Part shown: piece by piece, positions 39,945 to 47,652 of the stretch | How positions within the stretch are numbered: position 1 is the stretch's first letter | Layout of the letters: each line of letters opens with the position of its first letter | IMG/VR virus record: IMGVR_UViG_3300047453_000226 | Location: 1-51,538 of that record | DNA length: 51,538 nt | Source: a virus | Strand: one strand, 5' to 3' | Notes under the pieces: generated by a model | Seen by the model: the letters and a program-made list of their open reading frames with translations, nothing else | What the model was told of the DNA's origin: nothing | Database searches by the model: none | Made by a program: the position numbers and the translations under genes

Positions 39945-41681
39945 ATGAAAAATAAATATAACCTCGTAGCTGCATTCTGTGCGGCTTTTTTAATGACCCC
40001 AGTATATGCAACAGAGCTAGTAATATATGTATACGCTGACCGAACACCTTCATCTGTTGCTAGTGCTACATATTCGTATGATGCAGTTGAAGTAGAAGAC
40101 CTTGAAGAAGTATCTAGTTTAGATATTTTGAGAAGTGGACCAAAAGGACAAATGAGTTCCTTATATATAAGAGGCGCTGATAGCGATCAGAGTCTTATAA
40201 CCCTAAATGGTATTTCCATTAAAGACCAGAGTAGCCCAACAGGCACAGACGATCTTGGACAACACAACTTTACAGGAATTAGTCTTGTTGAAGTATACAA
40301 AGGTCCAATGAGCAGTTTGTATGGTGCTAATGCCGCAGGTGGTGTAGTTAACCTTGTGTCTGATGTTACAGGAAGATCATATGTATCATCTACAATAGGT
40401 AGTAACAATTTGCTACTCGGCGAAACACAACTATCTGGTAAAGTAGAAGATATAAATTATTCGCTTACACTTGGAAAGGAAACTAGTGATGGCATAAGTG
40501 TATATCCAAACGGTGAAGAAACTGATCCTTACGATAATGAAAATATTAATTTAAACTTATTGTATGCAACTGATACTACTAATGTAAAATTAAATTATAT
40601 TAACGAAACTAATTTTACAAACTTAGATTCTATGTATGACACATTAAATTATACAGGTAAGTGGAATTGGACAAATACACAACTTGACATAAGCAACGAA
40701 ACATCAAGATTTGTTTTAAACAATTCATCGCATAACAGAGTTTACACAAAAGATAATTTAGTAGAAGGAGACTACGACAGCACAGTAAACACATTATACG
40801 GTTCACGTTTAATTAAACTATCTAATACAGATTTAATAGTTGGCGCAGAGCTTGAAGAAATAGATGCTACATTTTTAACTAACATAAGAGGCATGTGGCC
40901 TTACACAAGTAGTGTAGATAAAGAACGTACTTCGAAAGGTGTGTTTGCTAATACTAATACAATGATGTTAAATTCTACAATAATATCTGCAGGTGTTAGA
41001 CATGATAGTGTCGACGGCTTTGGCGATCGTACTACAGGTAGATTAGGTGTGTATAAAGATAATGTGAGAGCTAGTATAGCAACTGGTTATAGAATACCTA
41101 CACTGTATGAAATGTACGGACAAGACAACTACGGCTTTAGTGGCAATCCTAATTTACAAGAAGAAAGCACACTTAGTTACGAAGTAGGTTATCAAACAAA
41201 CTATACTAACACAGCATTGTTTATTACAAAAGAAACAGATGCAATAATATATAACGGAACATATGTTAATGACATTGATACTAGTTACACCAAAGGTATT
41301 GAAAATAAAATATCATTCGAACTAAATGACTTCTTTATTACAAATAGTTTTAGTTACATAGAAGCAAAACAAAGTAACGGAAACGAAAAGTTAAGACGTC
41401 CTAAGTTTAATAATAATTTAAAAGTAGCAAAACTAGTTAACGATATTGCATATTCGTTTGCTGTAGACTATTACGGTAAGCACAAAGATATCGATAGTAC
41501 AACATATCAAACTATTGATGTAGGAAGTGTAATAACGTATAACTCAGAAATAAAGTACAATAAAAATAATTTAGAAGTCTTTGCTGGGATATATAATATT
41601 AGTAATGAACAATATGAAAGACCAGACGGGTATAGTCAATTAGGACGAAACTTTAAGTTGGGCTTCAGGAAATACTTTTAA
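39945..41681 (+). CDS. BtuB-like TonB-dependent outer-membrane receptor
   Basis: The 578-residue protein has a signal peptide (hydrophobic A-A-F-C-A-A-F-L-M with V-Y-A cleavage site near 22), a TonB-box-like E-L-V-I-Y-V, and a plug domain with S-L-Y-I-R-G-A-D, T-L-N-G-I-S-I and G-P-M-S-S-L-Y-G-A-N-A-A-G-G-V-V-N-L. A full barrel follows (Y-R-I-P-T-L-Y-E-M-Y-G, G-N-P-N-L-Q-E-E, L-R-R-P-K, N-I-S-N-E-Q-Y-E, R-K-Y-F at the end). Segment order matches E. coli BtuB, the vitamin B12 receptor (mature 594 aa). It appears intact. A perfect sigma70 promoter precedes it. Ligand is unproven. Confidence 0.9.
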   Translation: MKNKYNLVAAFCAAFLMTPVYATELVIYVYADRTPSSVASATYSYDAVEVEDLEEVSSLDILRSGPKGQMSSLYIRGADSDQSLITLNGISIKDQSSPTGTDDLGQHNFTGISLVEVYKGPMSSLYGANAAGGVVNLVSDVTGRSYVSSTIGSNNLLLGETQLSGKVEDINYSLTLGKETSDGISVYPNGEETDPYDNENINLNLLYATDTTNVKLNYINETNFTNLDSMYDTLNYTGKWNWTNTQLDISNETSRFVLNNSSHNRVYTKDNLVEGDYDSTVNTLYGSRLIKLSNTDLIVGAELEEIDATFLTNIRGMWPYTSSVDKERTSKGVFANTNTMMLNSTIISAGVRHDSVDGFGDRTTGRLGVYKDNVRASIATGYRIPTLYEMYGQDNYGFSGNPNLQEESTLSYEVGYQTNYTNTALFITKETDAIIYNGTYVNDIDTSYTKGIENKISFELNDFFITNSFSYIEAKQSNGNEKLRRPKFNNNLKVAKLVNDIAYSFAVDYYGKHKDIDSTTYQTIDVGSVITYNSEIKYNKNNLEVFAGIYNISNEQYERPDGYSQLGRNFKLGFRKYF

Positions 41682-41806
41682 TGAAAGATTTAACAAAACA
41701 ACCTGCCTTTTGGGCAGGTTTACTCTTAGCATCACCAGTTATCTATTATGTATTATATAGACTAGCATTAGAAATTTGGTGTATTGCTTACGGATTAATT
41801 TACTAA
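41681..41806 (+). CDS. Small single-span membrane protein (41 aa)
   Basis: The frame starts TAATG at the receptor stop and encodes one hydrophobic helix (about residues 10-28, F-W-A-G-L-L-L-A-S-P-V-I-Y-Y) with a short aromatic tail. A terminator-like hairpin is embedded in it, which could mean the ORF is accidental, but the composition is strongly membrane-like and the start is coupled. Confidence 0.45.
   Translation: MKDLTKQPAFWAGLLLASPVIYYVLYRLALEIWCIAYGLIY
41700..41724 (+). terminator. Terminator-like hairpin after receptor gene
   Basis: AACCTGCC and GGCAGGTT form an 8-bp perfect stem with a TTTTG loop, followed by a weak T-run. Confidence 0.5.
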
Positions 41807-41814
41807 AAAAACAC

Positions 41815-41843
41815 TTGACTTTTAACCTGCACGAGTATATAAT
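41815..41843 (+). promoter_or_regulatory. Sigma70 promoter fused to primase ATG
   Basis: TTGACT (41815-41820), 17-nt spacer, TATAAT (41838-41843); ATG at 41850 is 6 nt after the -10. Same geometry as the receptor promoter; leaderless mRNA predicted. Confidence 0.8.
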
Positions 41844-41849
41844 GATACT

Positions 41850-42830
41850 ATGAGTGTAGTCATTGAAACAGTTCTGACATATCTGCCTGCTAAGAGGAAA
41901 ACAACTCCTAGCGGCTGGACTTCATTCAATGCACCTTGCTGTATTCATAACGGTGAGACCCGTGATCAGAAACAGCGTGGAGGTGTAATTCAAGAAGGTG
42001 GCGGCATCAGTTATCATTGTTTTAACTGTGGCTTTAAGTCTTCTTGGCAACCAGGCAGACCATTCTCTCATAAATTGCGTAAACTCCTACAATGGTTAGG
42101 AGCACCTGATGACGTAGTCAACAAGGTTGCATTTGATGTTATGAGAGAGAACGAGGGTGTTGAAGTAAAGCAAAGACTTGCTGAGCTTCCTACGTTTGAT
42201 ACAGTGCCATTGCCCGATGATGCTATAAAGATTACAGACATTACAAACTTTGACAAGTACAGTATGGCTGTTCTCGAATACATGGCCGCACGTAACCTTA
42301 ACACTGATGATACCAATTACTATTGGTCACCTAGTTTAGGTTATCGTGATAGACTAATCATACCATTCTATTATGAAGATAGAGTTGTAGGCTGGACTGG
42401 GCGTAGTGTACTTCCGGATAAGAAACCTAAATACTTAACGGAAGTACAACCTGGATTTGTTTACGGACTAGATGAGCAACGCTATTCTAAAATGTTTGCA
42501 ATAGTATGCGAAGGACAACTAGATGCTATACACGTAGAAGGTTGTGCATTAGGTGGCAGTGAAATAAGCGACCAACAAGCAATGCTATTAGGTAAACTAC
42601 AAAAAGATATTATAGTAGTTCCTGATAGAGATAAAGCAGGTAGCAAGTTAGTAGAACGTGCTATTGAACTAGGGTATAGTGTTAGCATGCCCGAATGGAA
42701 ACAAGGCATCAACGATATAGGTGATGCTGTACATGAATATGGAAGACTGTATGCACTACACAGCATAGCAGCTGTAGCAGAAGAGTCTCCTTTGAAAATA
42801 AGACTGAGAGCAAAGAAATGGTTCGATTAA
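41850..42830 (+). CDS. gp61: DNA primase gp61
   Basis: The 326-residue protein has a zinc-binding module (C30-C31, H33, then C57-F-N-C60) and a TOPRIM centre near residue 212 (A-I-V-C-E-G-Q-L-D-A-I) with V-P-D-R-D-K-A-G downstream. This is the T7/T4-type primase core. It makes RNA primers for the lagging strand together with helicase gp41 encoded downstream. Length near T4 gp61 (342 aa). No Shine-Dalgarno; the promoter abuts the ATG. The stop overlaps the next small gene. Confidence 0.92.
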   Translation: MSVVIETVLTYLPAKRKTTPSGWTSFNAPCCIHNGETRDQKQRGGVIQEGGGISYHCFNCGFKSSWQPGRPFSHKLRKLLQWLGAPDDVVNKVAFDVMRENEGVEVKQRLAELPTFDTVPLPDDAIKITDITNFDKYSMAVLEYMAARNLNTDDTNYYWSPSLGYRDRLIIPFYYEDRVVGWTGRSVLPDKKPKYLTEVQPGFVYGLDEQRYSKMFAIVCEGQLDAIHVEGCALGGSEISDQQAMLLGKLQKDIIVVPDRDKAGSKLVERAIELGYSVSMPEWKQGINDIGDAVHEYGRLYALHSIAAVAEESPLKIRLRAKKWFD

Positions 42831-42985
42831 GGATAAGTGCATTAATATTATTTTGTGGTTTATTCGGATACTCACTAGTAGTGTTGTATCAACAAGAGTC
42901 AAAGCCAAAAGACGGATATACGATATATCAACCAAGCATAATTACAGTAGAAGAACTACCACCAGTGAGGGCAGAGAATAAATGA
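42818..42985 (+). CDS. Small signal-anchored protein between primase and helicase
   Basis: This 55-residue protein starts inside the primase end and overlaps the helicase start by ATGA, so it is coupled on both sides. It has R-L-R at the N-terminus, a hydrophobic stretch (I-S-A-L-I-L-F-C-G-L-F-G-Y-S-L-V-V-L, about 6-23) and a polar tail. It looks membrane-anchored or secreted. T4 has the periplasmic Spackle gene (61.3) in the same interval; that is a positional parallel only. Confidence 0.65.
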   Translation: MVRLRISALILFCGLFGYSLVVLYQQESKPKDGYTIYQPSIITVEELPPVRAENK

Positions 42986-44421
42986 GTACACGACAGAATA
43001 CAGACTACGGATATGATATACAAAAAGTATATCTAGAAATGATGATGACAGACGCTGAAACATTTGTAAGGTGTCAGACTGTGTTTGACCCGGGTGCATT
43101 TGATAGACGTTTAGAAGCGCCTGCTAAATTTTTAAATGATTATGTAACTGAACACAATGCAATGCCTACATTTGATATGGTTAATGCAGCAACAGATGCA
43201 CAACTTAAACACCCAGGCGAATTACAAGAGAATCATTATGATTGGCTACTACTAGAATTTGAAACGTTTAGTAGACACAAGGCACTTGAAGCGGCAATTC
43301 TTAAAGGGGCTGACTTACTAGAGCAAGGCGAGTATGGTCCTGTTGAAGAACTAGTTAAGAAGGCTGTACAAATTGGTTTGCAAAAAGACTTGGGTACAAA
43401 CTATTTTGCTGACCCTAGAGCAAGACTTGAAGGCATTAAGAGTACAAACGGACAAGTAAGCACAGGCTGGGCCGCTATTGATAAGAAACTATTTGGTGGG
43501 TTCAACAGAGGCGAACTGAATATCTTTGCAGGTGGTTCGGGTGCAGGTAAGAGTTTGTTCTTGGCTAACCTAGGAGTTAACTGGGCTCTTGCAGGAATGA
43601 ATGTATTGTACTTGACCCTAGAGCTTAGTGAGAGCTTGGTTAGTATGAGGGTGGACAGTATGGTCACTGGCATACCTAGTAGAGATGTATTTAAGAGCAT
43701 TGATGATGTTGAGATGAAGGTTAAGATGATTGGCAAGAAGTCAGGGGCCTTCCAAGTTAAGTATATGCCATCAGGTAAAACGCCCAATGACGTAAGAAGT
43801 TATATCAAAGAGTTTGAAATTAAAACAGGCAAGAAGATTGACGTACTGTTGATTGACTACTTAGACTTGCTTATGCCTAATGGTGCAAAGGTTAGTGCAG
43901 AGAACTTGTACATCAAAGACAAGTATGTATCGGAAGAGTTACGTAACCTAGCAATGGAATTGAACACAGTATTTGTTACAGCGGCACAGTTGAACAGGGG
44001 TGCTGTAGAAGAAATTGAATTTGATCACTCGCACATATCAGGTGGACTTAGTAAGATTCAAACAGCAGATAACGTACTAGGTATCTTTACTAGTAGAGCT
44101 ATGCGTGAGCGTGGACGTTATCAATTACAGTTAATGAAAACACGTAACAGTGGTGGCGTAGGACAAAAGATTGATCTAGGCTTTGATGTAGACACACTAC
44201 GTATTGTAGACATTGATGAAGATGATGAAGACAACAACTATGGTTCAGCACCAAGTGGTGGAGCAAACAGTATTGTAGACAGTCTCAAACGCAACCCAAC
44301 TAACGCACCCGCAGATAGTGTAAGAGAAGATCCTAGTGAAGGCACAACAGGTCCTAAGATCAAAGCAGAAGCAGATAGTACAAAACTAAAACAGTTTCTC
44401 AATAATCTAGGCGATGATTAA
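42982..44421 (+). CDS. gp41: Replicative DNA helicase gp41 (DnaB-like)
   Basis: The 479-residue helicase has an N-terminal helical domain (to about 140), Walker A G-G-S-G-A-G-K-S at 184-191, L-Y-L-T-L-E-L-S-E, Walker B V-L-L-I-D-Y-L-D-L, F-V-T-A-A-Q-L-N-R-G (Q/R motif) and I-S-G-G-L-S-K-I-Q. It forms a hexamer that unwinds DNA ahead of the fork and stimulates primase. It is coupled to the small membrane gene. The tail is acidic and Ser-rich. Close in size to T4 gp41 (475 aa). Confidence 0.96.
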   Translation: MSTRQNTDYGYDIQKVYLEMMMTDAETFVRCQTVFDPGAFDRRLEAPAKFLNDYVTEHNAMPTFDMVNAATDAQLKHPGELQENHYDWLLLEFETFSRHKALEAAILKGADLLEQGEYGPVEELVKKAVQIGLQKDLGTNYFADPRARLEGIKSTNGQVSTGWAAIDKKLFGGFNRGELNIFAGGSGAGKSLFLANLGVNWALAGMNVLYLTLELSESLVSMRVDSMVTGIPSRDVFKSIDDVEMKVKMIGKKSGAFQVKYMPSGKTPNDVRSYIKEFEIKTGKKIDVLLIDYLDLLMPNGAKVSAENLYIKDKYVSEELRNLAMELNTVFVTAAQLNRGAVEEIEFDHSHISGGLSKIQTADNVLGIFTSRAMRERGRYQLQLMKTRNSGGVGQKIDLGFDVDTLRIVDIDEDDEDNNYGSAPSGGANSIVDSLKRNPTNAPADSVREDPSEGTTGPKIKAEADSTKLKQFLNNLGDD

Positions 44422-44428
44422 TTGCGAG

Positions 44429-44436
44429 GTTAAATA
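44429..44436 (+). promoter_or_regulatory. Late-type promoter after gp41
   Basis: GTTAAATA box with GGAAGGA downstream near 44451-44457, ahead of the ATG at 44469. Confidence 0.5.
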
Positions 44437-44468
44437 CGCATATAACAACGGAAGGACTATGCCATTTA

Positions 44469-44915
44469 ATGATTACACTACTACGCAAACAGCACTACAG
44501 TTTTTTAAAAGATGATCCAGTAAGGCCGCACTTGCCAAGTGAATGGCGTACACAGTATCCACGTGAAGTATATGCACTCTACGAAGACAAGTATGCACAG
44601 TATGATGAACCGCTAACAGAAGATCCTCTAGCAATCATATGTGTAGCCTACACCAACAGTGTACCAACTACAGAAGCAGACCTTGACAACCTAGGTACTG
44701 ATGTTGCTGTGTTCTATACAGTGTGGAGTTATTCACGAGGTGCAGGCCGTGATTTAGTAAACGGTGTAGCACAGATCATCAAAGACACTCATCAGTGTAG
44801 TCGCTACGTAACACTAAGTCCGTTAACAGCAATGGCTGAACGGTTTCATCTAACCAACGGAGCAGAGTTCATAGCACGATACGACACCTGTCAGAACTTT
44901 GAATACCACCTATGA
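44469..44915 (+). CDS. Small protein with GNAT-like C-terminus (148 aa)
   Basis: The middle part has P-L-A-I-I-C-V-A-Y-T-N-S and V-A-V-F-Y-T-V-W-S-Y-S-R-G-A-G-R-D-L-V, and the end Y-V-T-L-S-P-L-T-A-M-A-E-R-F-H-L-T-N-G-A resembles the last motif of GNAT-like phage proteins. An acetyl-CoA site is not clear, so acetyltransferase function is only possible. An ATG at 44459 gives only an 18-codon frame and is not preferred. The gene overlaps the next by 4 nt (ATGA). Confidence 0.6.
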   Translation: MITLLRKQHYSFLKDDPVRPHLPSEWRTQYPREVYALYEDKYAQYDEPLTEDPLAIICVAYTNSVPTTEADLDNLGTDVAVFYTVWSYSRGAGRDLVNGVAQIIKDTHQCSRYVTLSPLTAMAERFHLTNGAEFIARYDTCQNFEYHL

Positions 44916-45169
44916 AGTTGTATTGTGGACACATAGAATGCAAGTGGACGCACAATGAACGACTAGAGCATATATACTTCCGTCAAAAGTACGGAGATGA
45001 ATTGACACAAGCAATAAATTCAGCAGGCGAAGTATCAGTAAGACGCAGCAACTCACTCACACTACCTTCAGACATGTACAAGCGTGTAGACTTTTATCTT
45101 ACAACCAACAGTGGCAAAGCCGCAACACTATTCCTGCTCAAATGGGCATGGCGACTGGATAAATCATAA
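44912..45169 (+). CDS. Small conserved-type protein (85 aa)
   Basis: The 85-residue protein starts M-K-L-Y-C-G-H-I-E-C-K-W and ends in a helix (F-L-L-K-W-A-W-R-L). ATGA overlap upstream and TAATG overlap downstream indicate an operon. One C-x-x-x-x-C-like pair and a His at the start could bind metal, but nothing is recognised. Confidence 0.6.
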   Translation: MKLYCGHIECKWTHNERLEHIYFRQKYGDELTQAINSAGEVSVRRSNSLTLPSDMYKRVDFYLTTNSGKAATLFLLKWAWRLDKS

Positions 45170-45360
45170 TGGGACCTTTTGACATACAACGACAACGTGA
45201 ACGCAAACAGCGACTAGAACGACTAGCACGTGAGCCCGACCTTAATCCTGAGGTTGCACGTATATGGCAACGACTAGCAGACGAAGTTACGTTTGACGAA
45301 GCAGAATACAATCAACGATGTGTAGATGTATACAGCGGTGTTAAGGACACTGTTTCCTAG
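45169..45360 (+). CDS. Small basic/acidic helical protein (63 aa)
   Basis: The 63-residue protein starts with a strongly basic helix (I-Q-R-Q-R-E-R-K-Q-R-L-E-R) and continues acidic. It is coupled to the upstream gene. Its last 20 nt overlap the 3' end of the leftward gene at 45341. No family recognised. Confidence 0.55.
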   Translation: MGPFDIQRQRERKQRLERLAREPDLNPEVARIWQRLADEVTFDEAEYNQRCVDVYSGVKDTVS

Positions 45361-45901
45361 CACTACGTATAGCTTCATAGTTGTTGATCACAACCATTCC
45401 CATCATACCTGTAGCAACCGCTAGTTCCTCATCAGTAACAGTTTGAATGTCACCGTGTAGTGCATACAAGGGCAACAGTTTCAACAACAGCATTTGTTCT
45501 ACACTGGGCCTTGTGGGCAACAATGGATTCTGTTCTTCTACACAACGAAAGTTTGAAGTTGCATAGTATGTAGAGTAGACATCAAGAGCCTGCAGTAGAT
45601 AGTATATAGTGATGTGACCTCGTGAAGCAGGTTCATGAAATTCAAACTCTGGCAGTACGGGTTCACCAGTGCTGTACCAATCAACACCTATAAAGTCAGC
45701 ATCACTCAGTGGAGTACGATCTTGCTCTAGGGAGTATAAAGGATTGAGATCAAATGTGTGTCTTACATCTTGTGGTGCTGTCCACACATCAGGTTGTGGT
45801 ATATCTATTTGATCTAGTTGTACACCGTCGATTGCAGGTTCTGTAGCAAGTGCCACTGAACTCAACAGTGTTAGGAATAGTATGTTGATTCCCTTGCCCA
45901 C
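45341..45901 (-). CDS. Exported/periplasmic protein, DUF5658-like (186 aa)
   Basis: I chose GTG at 45901, which gives a signal peptide (G-K-G-I-N-I-L-F-L-T-L-L-S-S-V-A-L-A) with an Ala-x-Ala site. The C-terminal half has L-Q-A-L-D-V-Y-S-T-Y-Y, C-V-E-E-Q-N-P-L-L and two hydrophobic segments (M-L-L-L-K-L-L-P-L-Y-A; V-A-T-G-M-M-G-M-V-V). This resembles DUF5658-type small membrane proteins. A longer upstream frame runs through a GC-rich dyad region and is less likely to be translated. A late-type CTAAATA lies upstream on the minus strand. Confidence 0.6.
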   Translation of the reverse strand: MGKGINILFLTLLSSVALATEPAIDGVQLDQIDIPQPDVWTAPQDVRHTFDLNPLYSLEQDRTPLSDADFIGVDWYSTGEPVLPEFEFHEPASRGHITIYYLLQALDVYSTYYATSNFRCVEEQNPLLPTRPSVEQMLLLKLLPLYALHGDIQTVTDEELAVATGMMGMVVINNYEAIRSARKQCP

Positions 45902-45924
45902 AAAGTATTTAGCGAGAAAGCCTG

Positions 45925-46003
45925 AAAGGTCGGCGCCTAGAAAAGCCGCGAAGCGGTTAACGCAGAAAGCGCGAAGCGCAAGCGATAGCGTAGCGGTTAA
46001 GCA
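45925..46003. repeat. Cluster of GC-rich dyads and direct repeats
   Basis: Two perfect dyads with a GAA loop, CCGC-GAA-GCGG (45946-45956) and GCGC-GAA-GCGC (45969-45979), are flanked by a direct repeat AGCGGTTAA (45952-45960 and 45992-46000). It stands out against the AT-rich background. Confidence 0.65.
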
Positions 46004-46213
46004 GATTTTAGTATCAACATACACACTAGCCTATAACGATCGAGTTTTAGTCAAACCATGCATACAGACATACTGCAACGTGTTGCTTTCAGTCTAAAAC
46101 AACGGTTAAGGAAAAGATGACGTTTTAAAACAATAACTAGAGCGTATCTAACGTATTTGTCGCGCATACTAGTTCAAACGTAGCACATAGATCACAATCA
46201 CGCTGTATGACGC

Positions 46214-46423
46214 TTATATGCACTCTAAGACACCAGTTCCAGTGTATGCAAGTGTAGCATACATGCGCTCTCGTTCGCTGTCAAACACTAGTGTACACGA
46301 GTCTGACTGTTCAGTGTATATGCCACGTAGTAACAAGTCTGTAGCAAATGAAAATGTGTTTATGTCTGCTATAAAGTCCGTGACACTGTCATCATAGTTA
46401 ATGTTGAGTAAATACATATACAT
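46214..46423 (-). CDS. Small hypothetical protein (up to 69 aa)
   Basis: An acidic, beta-rich frame (I-N-Y-D-D-S-V-T-D-F-I-A-D-I, then T-L-V-F-D-S-E-R-E-R-M-Y-A-T-L-A-Y) begins at ATG 46423 or 46417. No ribosome site or promoter is visible on this strand. The composition is protein-like, but I do not recognise it. Confidence 0.4.
   Translation of the reverse strand: MYMYLLNINYDDSVTDFIADINTFSFATDLLLRGIYTEQSDSCTLVFDSERERMYATLAYTGTGVLECI
46407..46414 (+). promoter_or_regulatory. Late-type promoter for 55-aa gene
   Basis: AGTAAATA box 26 nt before the ATG at 46441, with AAAGGAA as ribosome site. Confidence 0.45.
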
Positions 46424-46440
46424 ACTTATAAAGGAACGCT

Positions 46441-46608
46441 ATGTACACACTAGAACAACTGAACGCTTATCAACAATGGCTACAACATCAACAAGGTCAT
46501 CCTACTGAGCCACAACACTTCCTTACCATTCTTATGAGAGACTTTGCACTTACTAGCGGACAAGCACAAACCGTATACGACAGCCTAAGAGACTGGGAAC
46601 TAAAGTAA
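46441..46608 (+). CDS. Small Gln/Leu-rich protein (55 aa)
   Basis: This rightward frame has AAAGGA upstream and encodes a soluble helical protein (Y-T-L-E-Q-L-N-A-Y-Q-Q-W-L-Q-H-Q-Q at the start; T-S-G-Q-A-Q-T-V-Y-D-S-L-R-D later). It is the last rightward gene before the convergent early region. No homologue recognised, but coding signals are good. Confidence 0.6.
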   Translation: MYTLEQLNAYQQWLQHQQGHPTEPQHFLTILMRDFALTSGQAQTVYDSLRDWELK

Positions 46609-47054
46609 GCACACTATAAGCACACTGTACACGAGCAAGCTCGTAACGCTTTCGCTAGTCGCTCTAGCGTGTGTTGCTTCGCATACTATATAAGAGGAAC
46701 AGTCCGAAATGGGTTCTACAGGATAAAAAAATAGTTGCGCAGTTTTTTTAGGTGAAGTACTTACAGAAGTGAGGTGGTGATTGCTACTGCACCGTTTTTA
46801 AAAAGTTGCCATTAACGCTAAGTGCTTGTTTTTGTTATATATTTTTTATAAGCCCCGACCCCCCTCGAGAAAAAAATAAAATATTTTTTTTATTAATGTC
46901 AAAAAAAATCCCTTGTATTGCTACAAAGGATTCTCCCCACACTAAGTTCTTTATGTCGATACAGTCTAGCCGTCTAGTGTGTTGTATACTACAACTGTAC
47001 CTGTACTAGTCAGTGGGCGTGTCCTACACTGTCCCCACACAGCCTAGCCTGCTG
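46609..47054. other. Non-coding convergence region
   Basis: 446 nt lie between the rightward 55-aa gene and the leftward early operon. It holds ACGAGCAAGCTCGT (46631-46644, palindrome), homopolymeric A and T tracts (46730-46900), and the early-region terminator. Frames here are short and low-complexity. The A/T-rich stretch could be a replication or recombination site, but I see no initiator repeats. Confidence 0.5.
46901..46932 (-). terminator. Terminator of leftward early operon
   Basis: Read leftward: AATCCTTTGTA, loop GCAA, TACAAGGGATT with one mismatch, then eight T. It lies about 120 nt beyond the stop of the 47055 gene. Confidence 0.85.
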
Positions 47055-47405
47055 TTAGTCTAAGCGACTGCCTGCATAAGCAGTAAAGCCGTAGCCTTCT
47101 AACACTCTAGCATATGCTTGAGCACCAGCTTCTTTGATATCAATGTTCTGTCCACTGTACCAATTGCACCACTGGCTAAACACTCTGTTCCAGTTCTGCT
47201 CTATGCCTGCGGCCTTAAGAGCCTTGCCAGCTTTGGTGTTGCCCTTGAGCTTCTTGCCTTCAAACGCATGTATGTCTACCCACGCAAAGCCGCATGCACC
47301 AATGTGGTCCGTGCCGTACTTGTTGTAGACTTGCTCACTTGCGTTCTTAGCTGCTTGCTCTGCCTTAGCTAGGATTACTTTAAGATCATTTACTGTATAG
47401 TTCAT
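47055..47405 (-). CDS. Conserved phage early protein (116 aa)
   Basis: The protein contains G-A-C-G-F-A-W-V-D near residue 37, G-K-A-L-K-A-A-G-I near 60, and E-A-G-A-Q-A-Y-A-R-V-L-E-G-Y-G-F-T-A-Y at the end. This last pattern is widespread in phage early proteins of unknown function. It has its own cassette promoter and the GAGGGCA leader before the ATG. Confidence 0.75.
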   Translation of the reverse strand: MNYTVNDLKVILAKAEQAAKNASEQVYNKYGTDHIGACGFAWVDIHAFEGKKLKGNTKAGKALKAAGIEQNWNRVFSQWCNWYSGQNIDIKEAGAQAYARVLEGYGFTAYAGSRLD

Positions 47406-47440
47406 ATTGTGCCCTCGTTGTTTAATTAACTTACTCTACT

Positions 47441-47469
47441 AGTATAGCCTCAGTGGCTATGTTTGTCAA
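47441..47469 (-). promoter_or_regulatory. Early cassette promoter 1
   Basis: Leftward TTGACA (47464-47469), 17-nt spacer, TATACT (47441-47446), preceded by TAGGGG carrying the stop codon of the gene upstream. Confidence 0.85.
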
Positions 47470-47472
47470 CCC

Positions 47473-47652
47473 CTAATTTGGAAAGTCTGCAGGTTGCAAT
47501 TCAATTGCTTCTTCTACATCCATCCACAGCTCATACACATGTGATGTGAGTCGCTTCTTGTGTTGGCTGCTTATTGGTAGCTCTCTTATGAGCTCGTCTA
47601 CTACATCTAGAGTGTTGTCTAGACGTTCCATTGTGTCTGCTACTGTTCGCAT
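47473..47652 (-). CDS. Small helical protein (59 aa)
   Basis: I chose ATG 47652, which overlaps the zinc-knuckle gene by 13 nt and has GGAGGAGATGGG upstream. The protein is a single charged helix (A-D-T-M-E-R-L-D-N-T-L-D-V-V-D-E-L-I-R-E-L). It ends with the TAG that merges into the next cassette promoter. No family recognised. Confidence 0.6.
   Translation of the reverse strand: MRTVADTMERLDNTLDVVDELIRELPISSQHKKRLTSHVYELWMDVEEAIELQPADFPN

Noticed and set aside
45902-46024. N-terminal extension of the exported protein at 45341
   Set aside because: It would encode the GC-rich dyad repeats and bury the signal peptide; GTG at 45901 gives a proper signal sequence.
46058-46120. 20-codon basic frame near 46.06 kb
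   Set aside because: Too short and without promoter or ribosome site.
46806-47009. Rightward 67-codon frame in the convergence region
   Set aside because: It crosses A/T homopolymers and the leftward terminator, with low-complexity product and no ribosome site.
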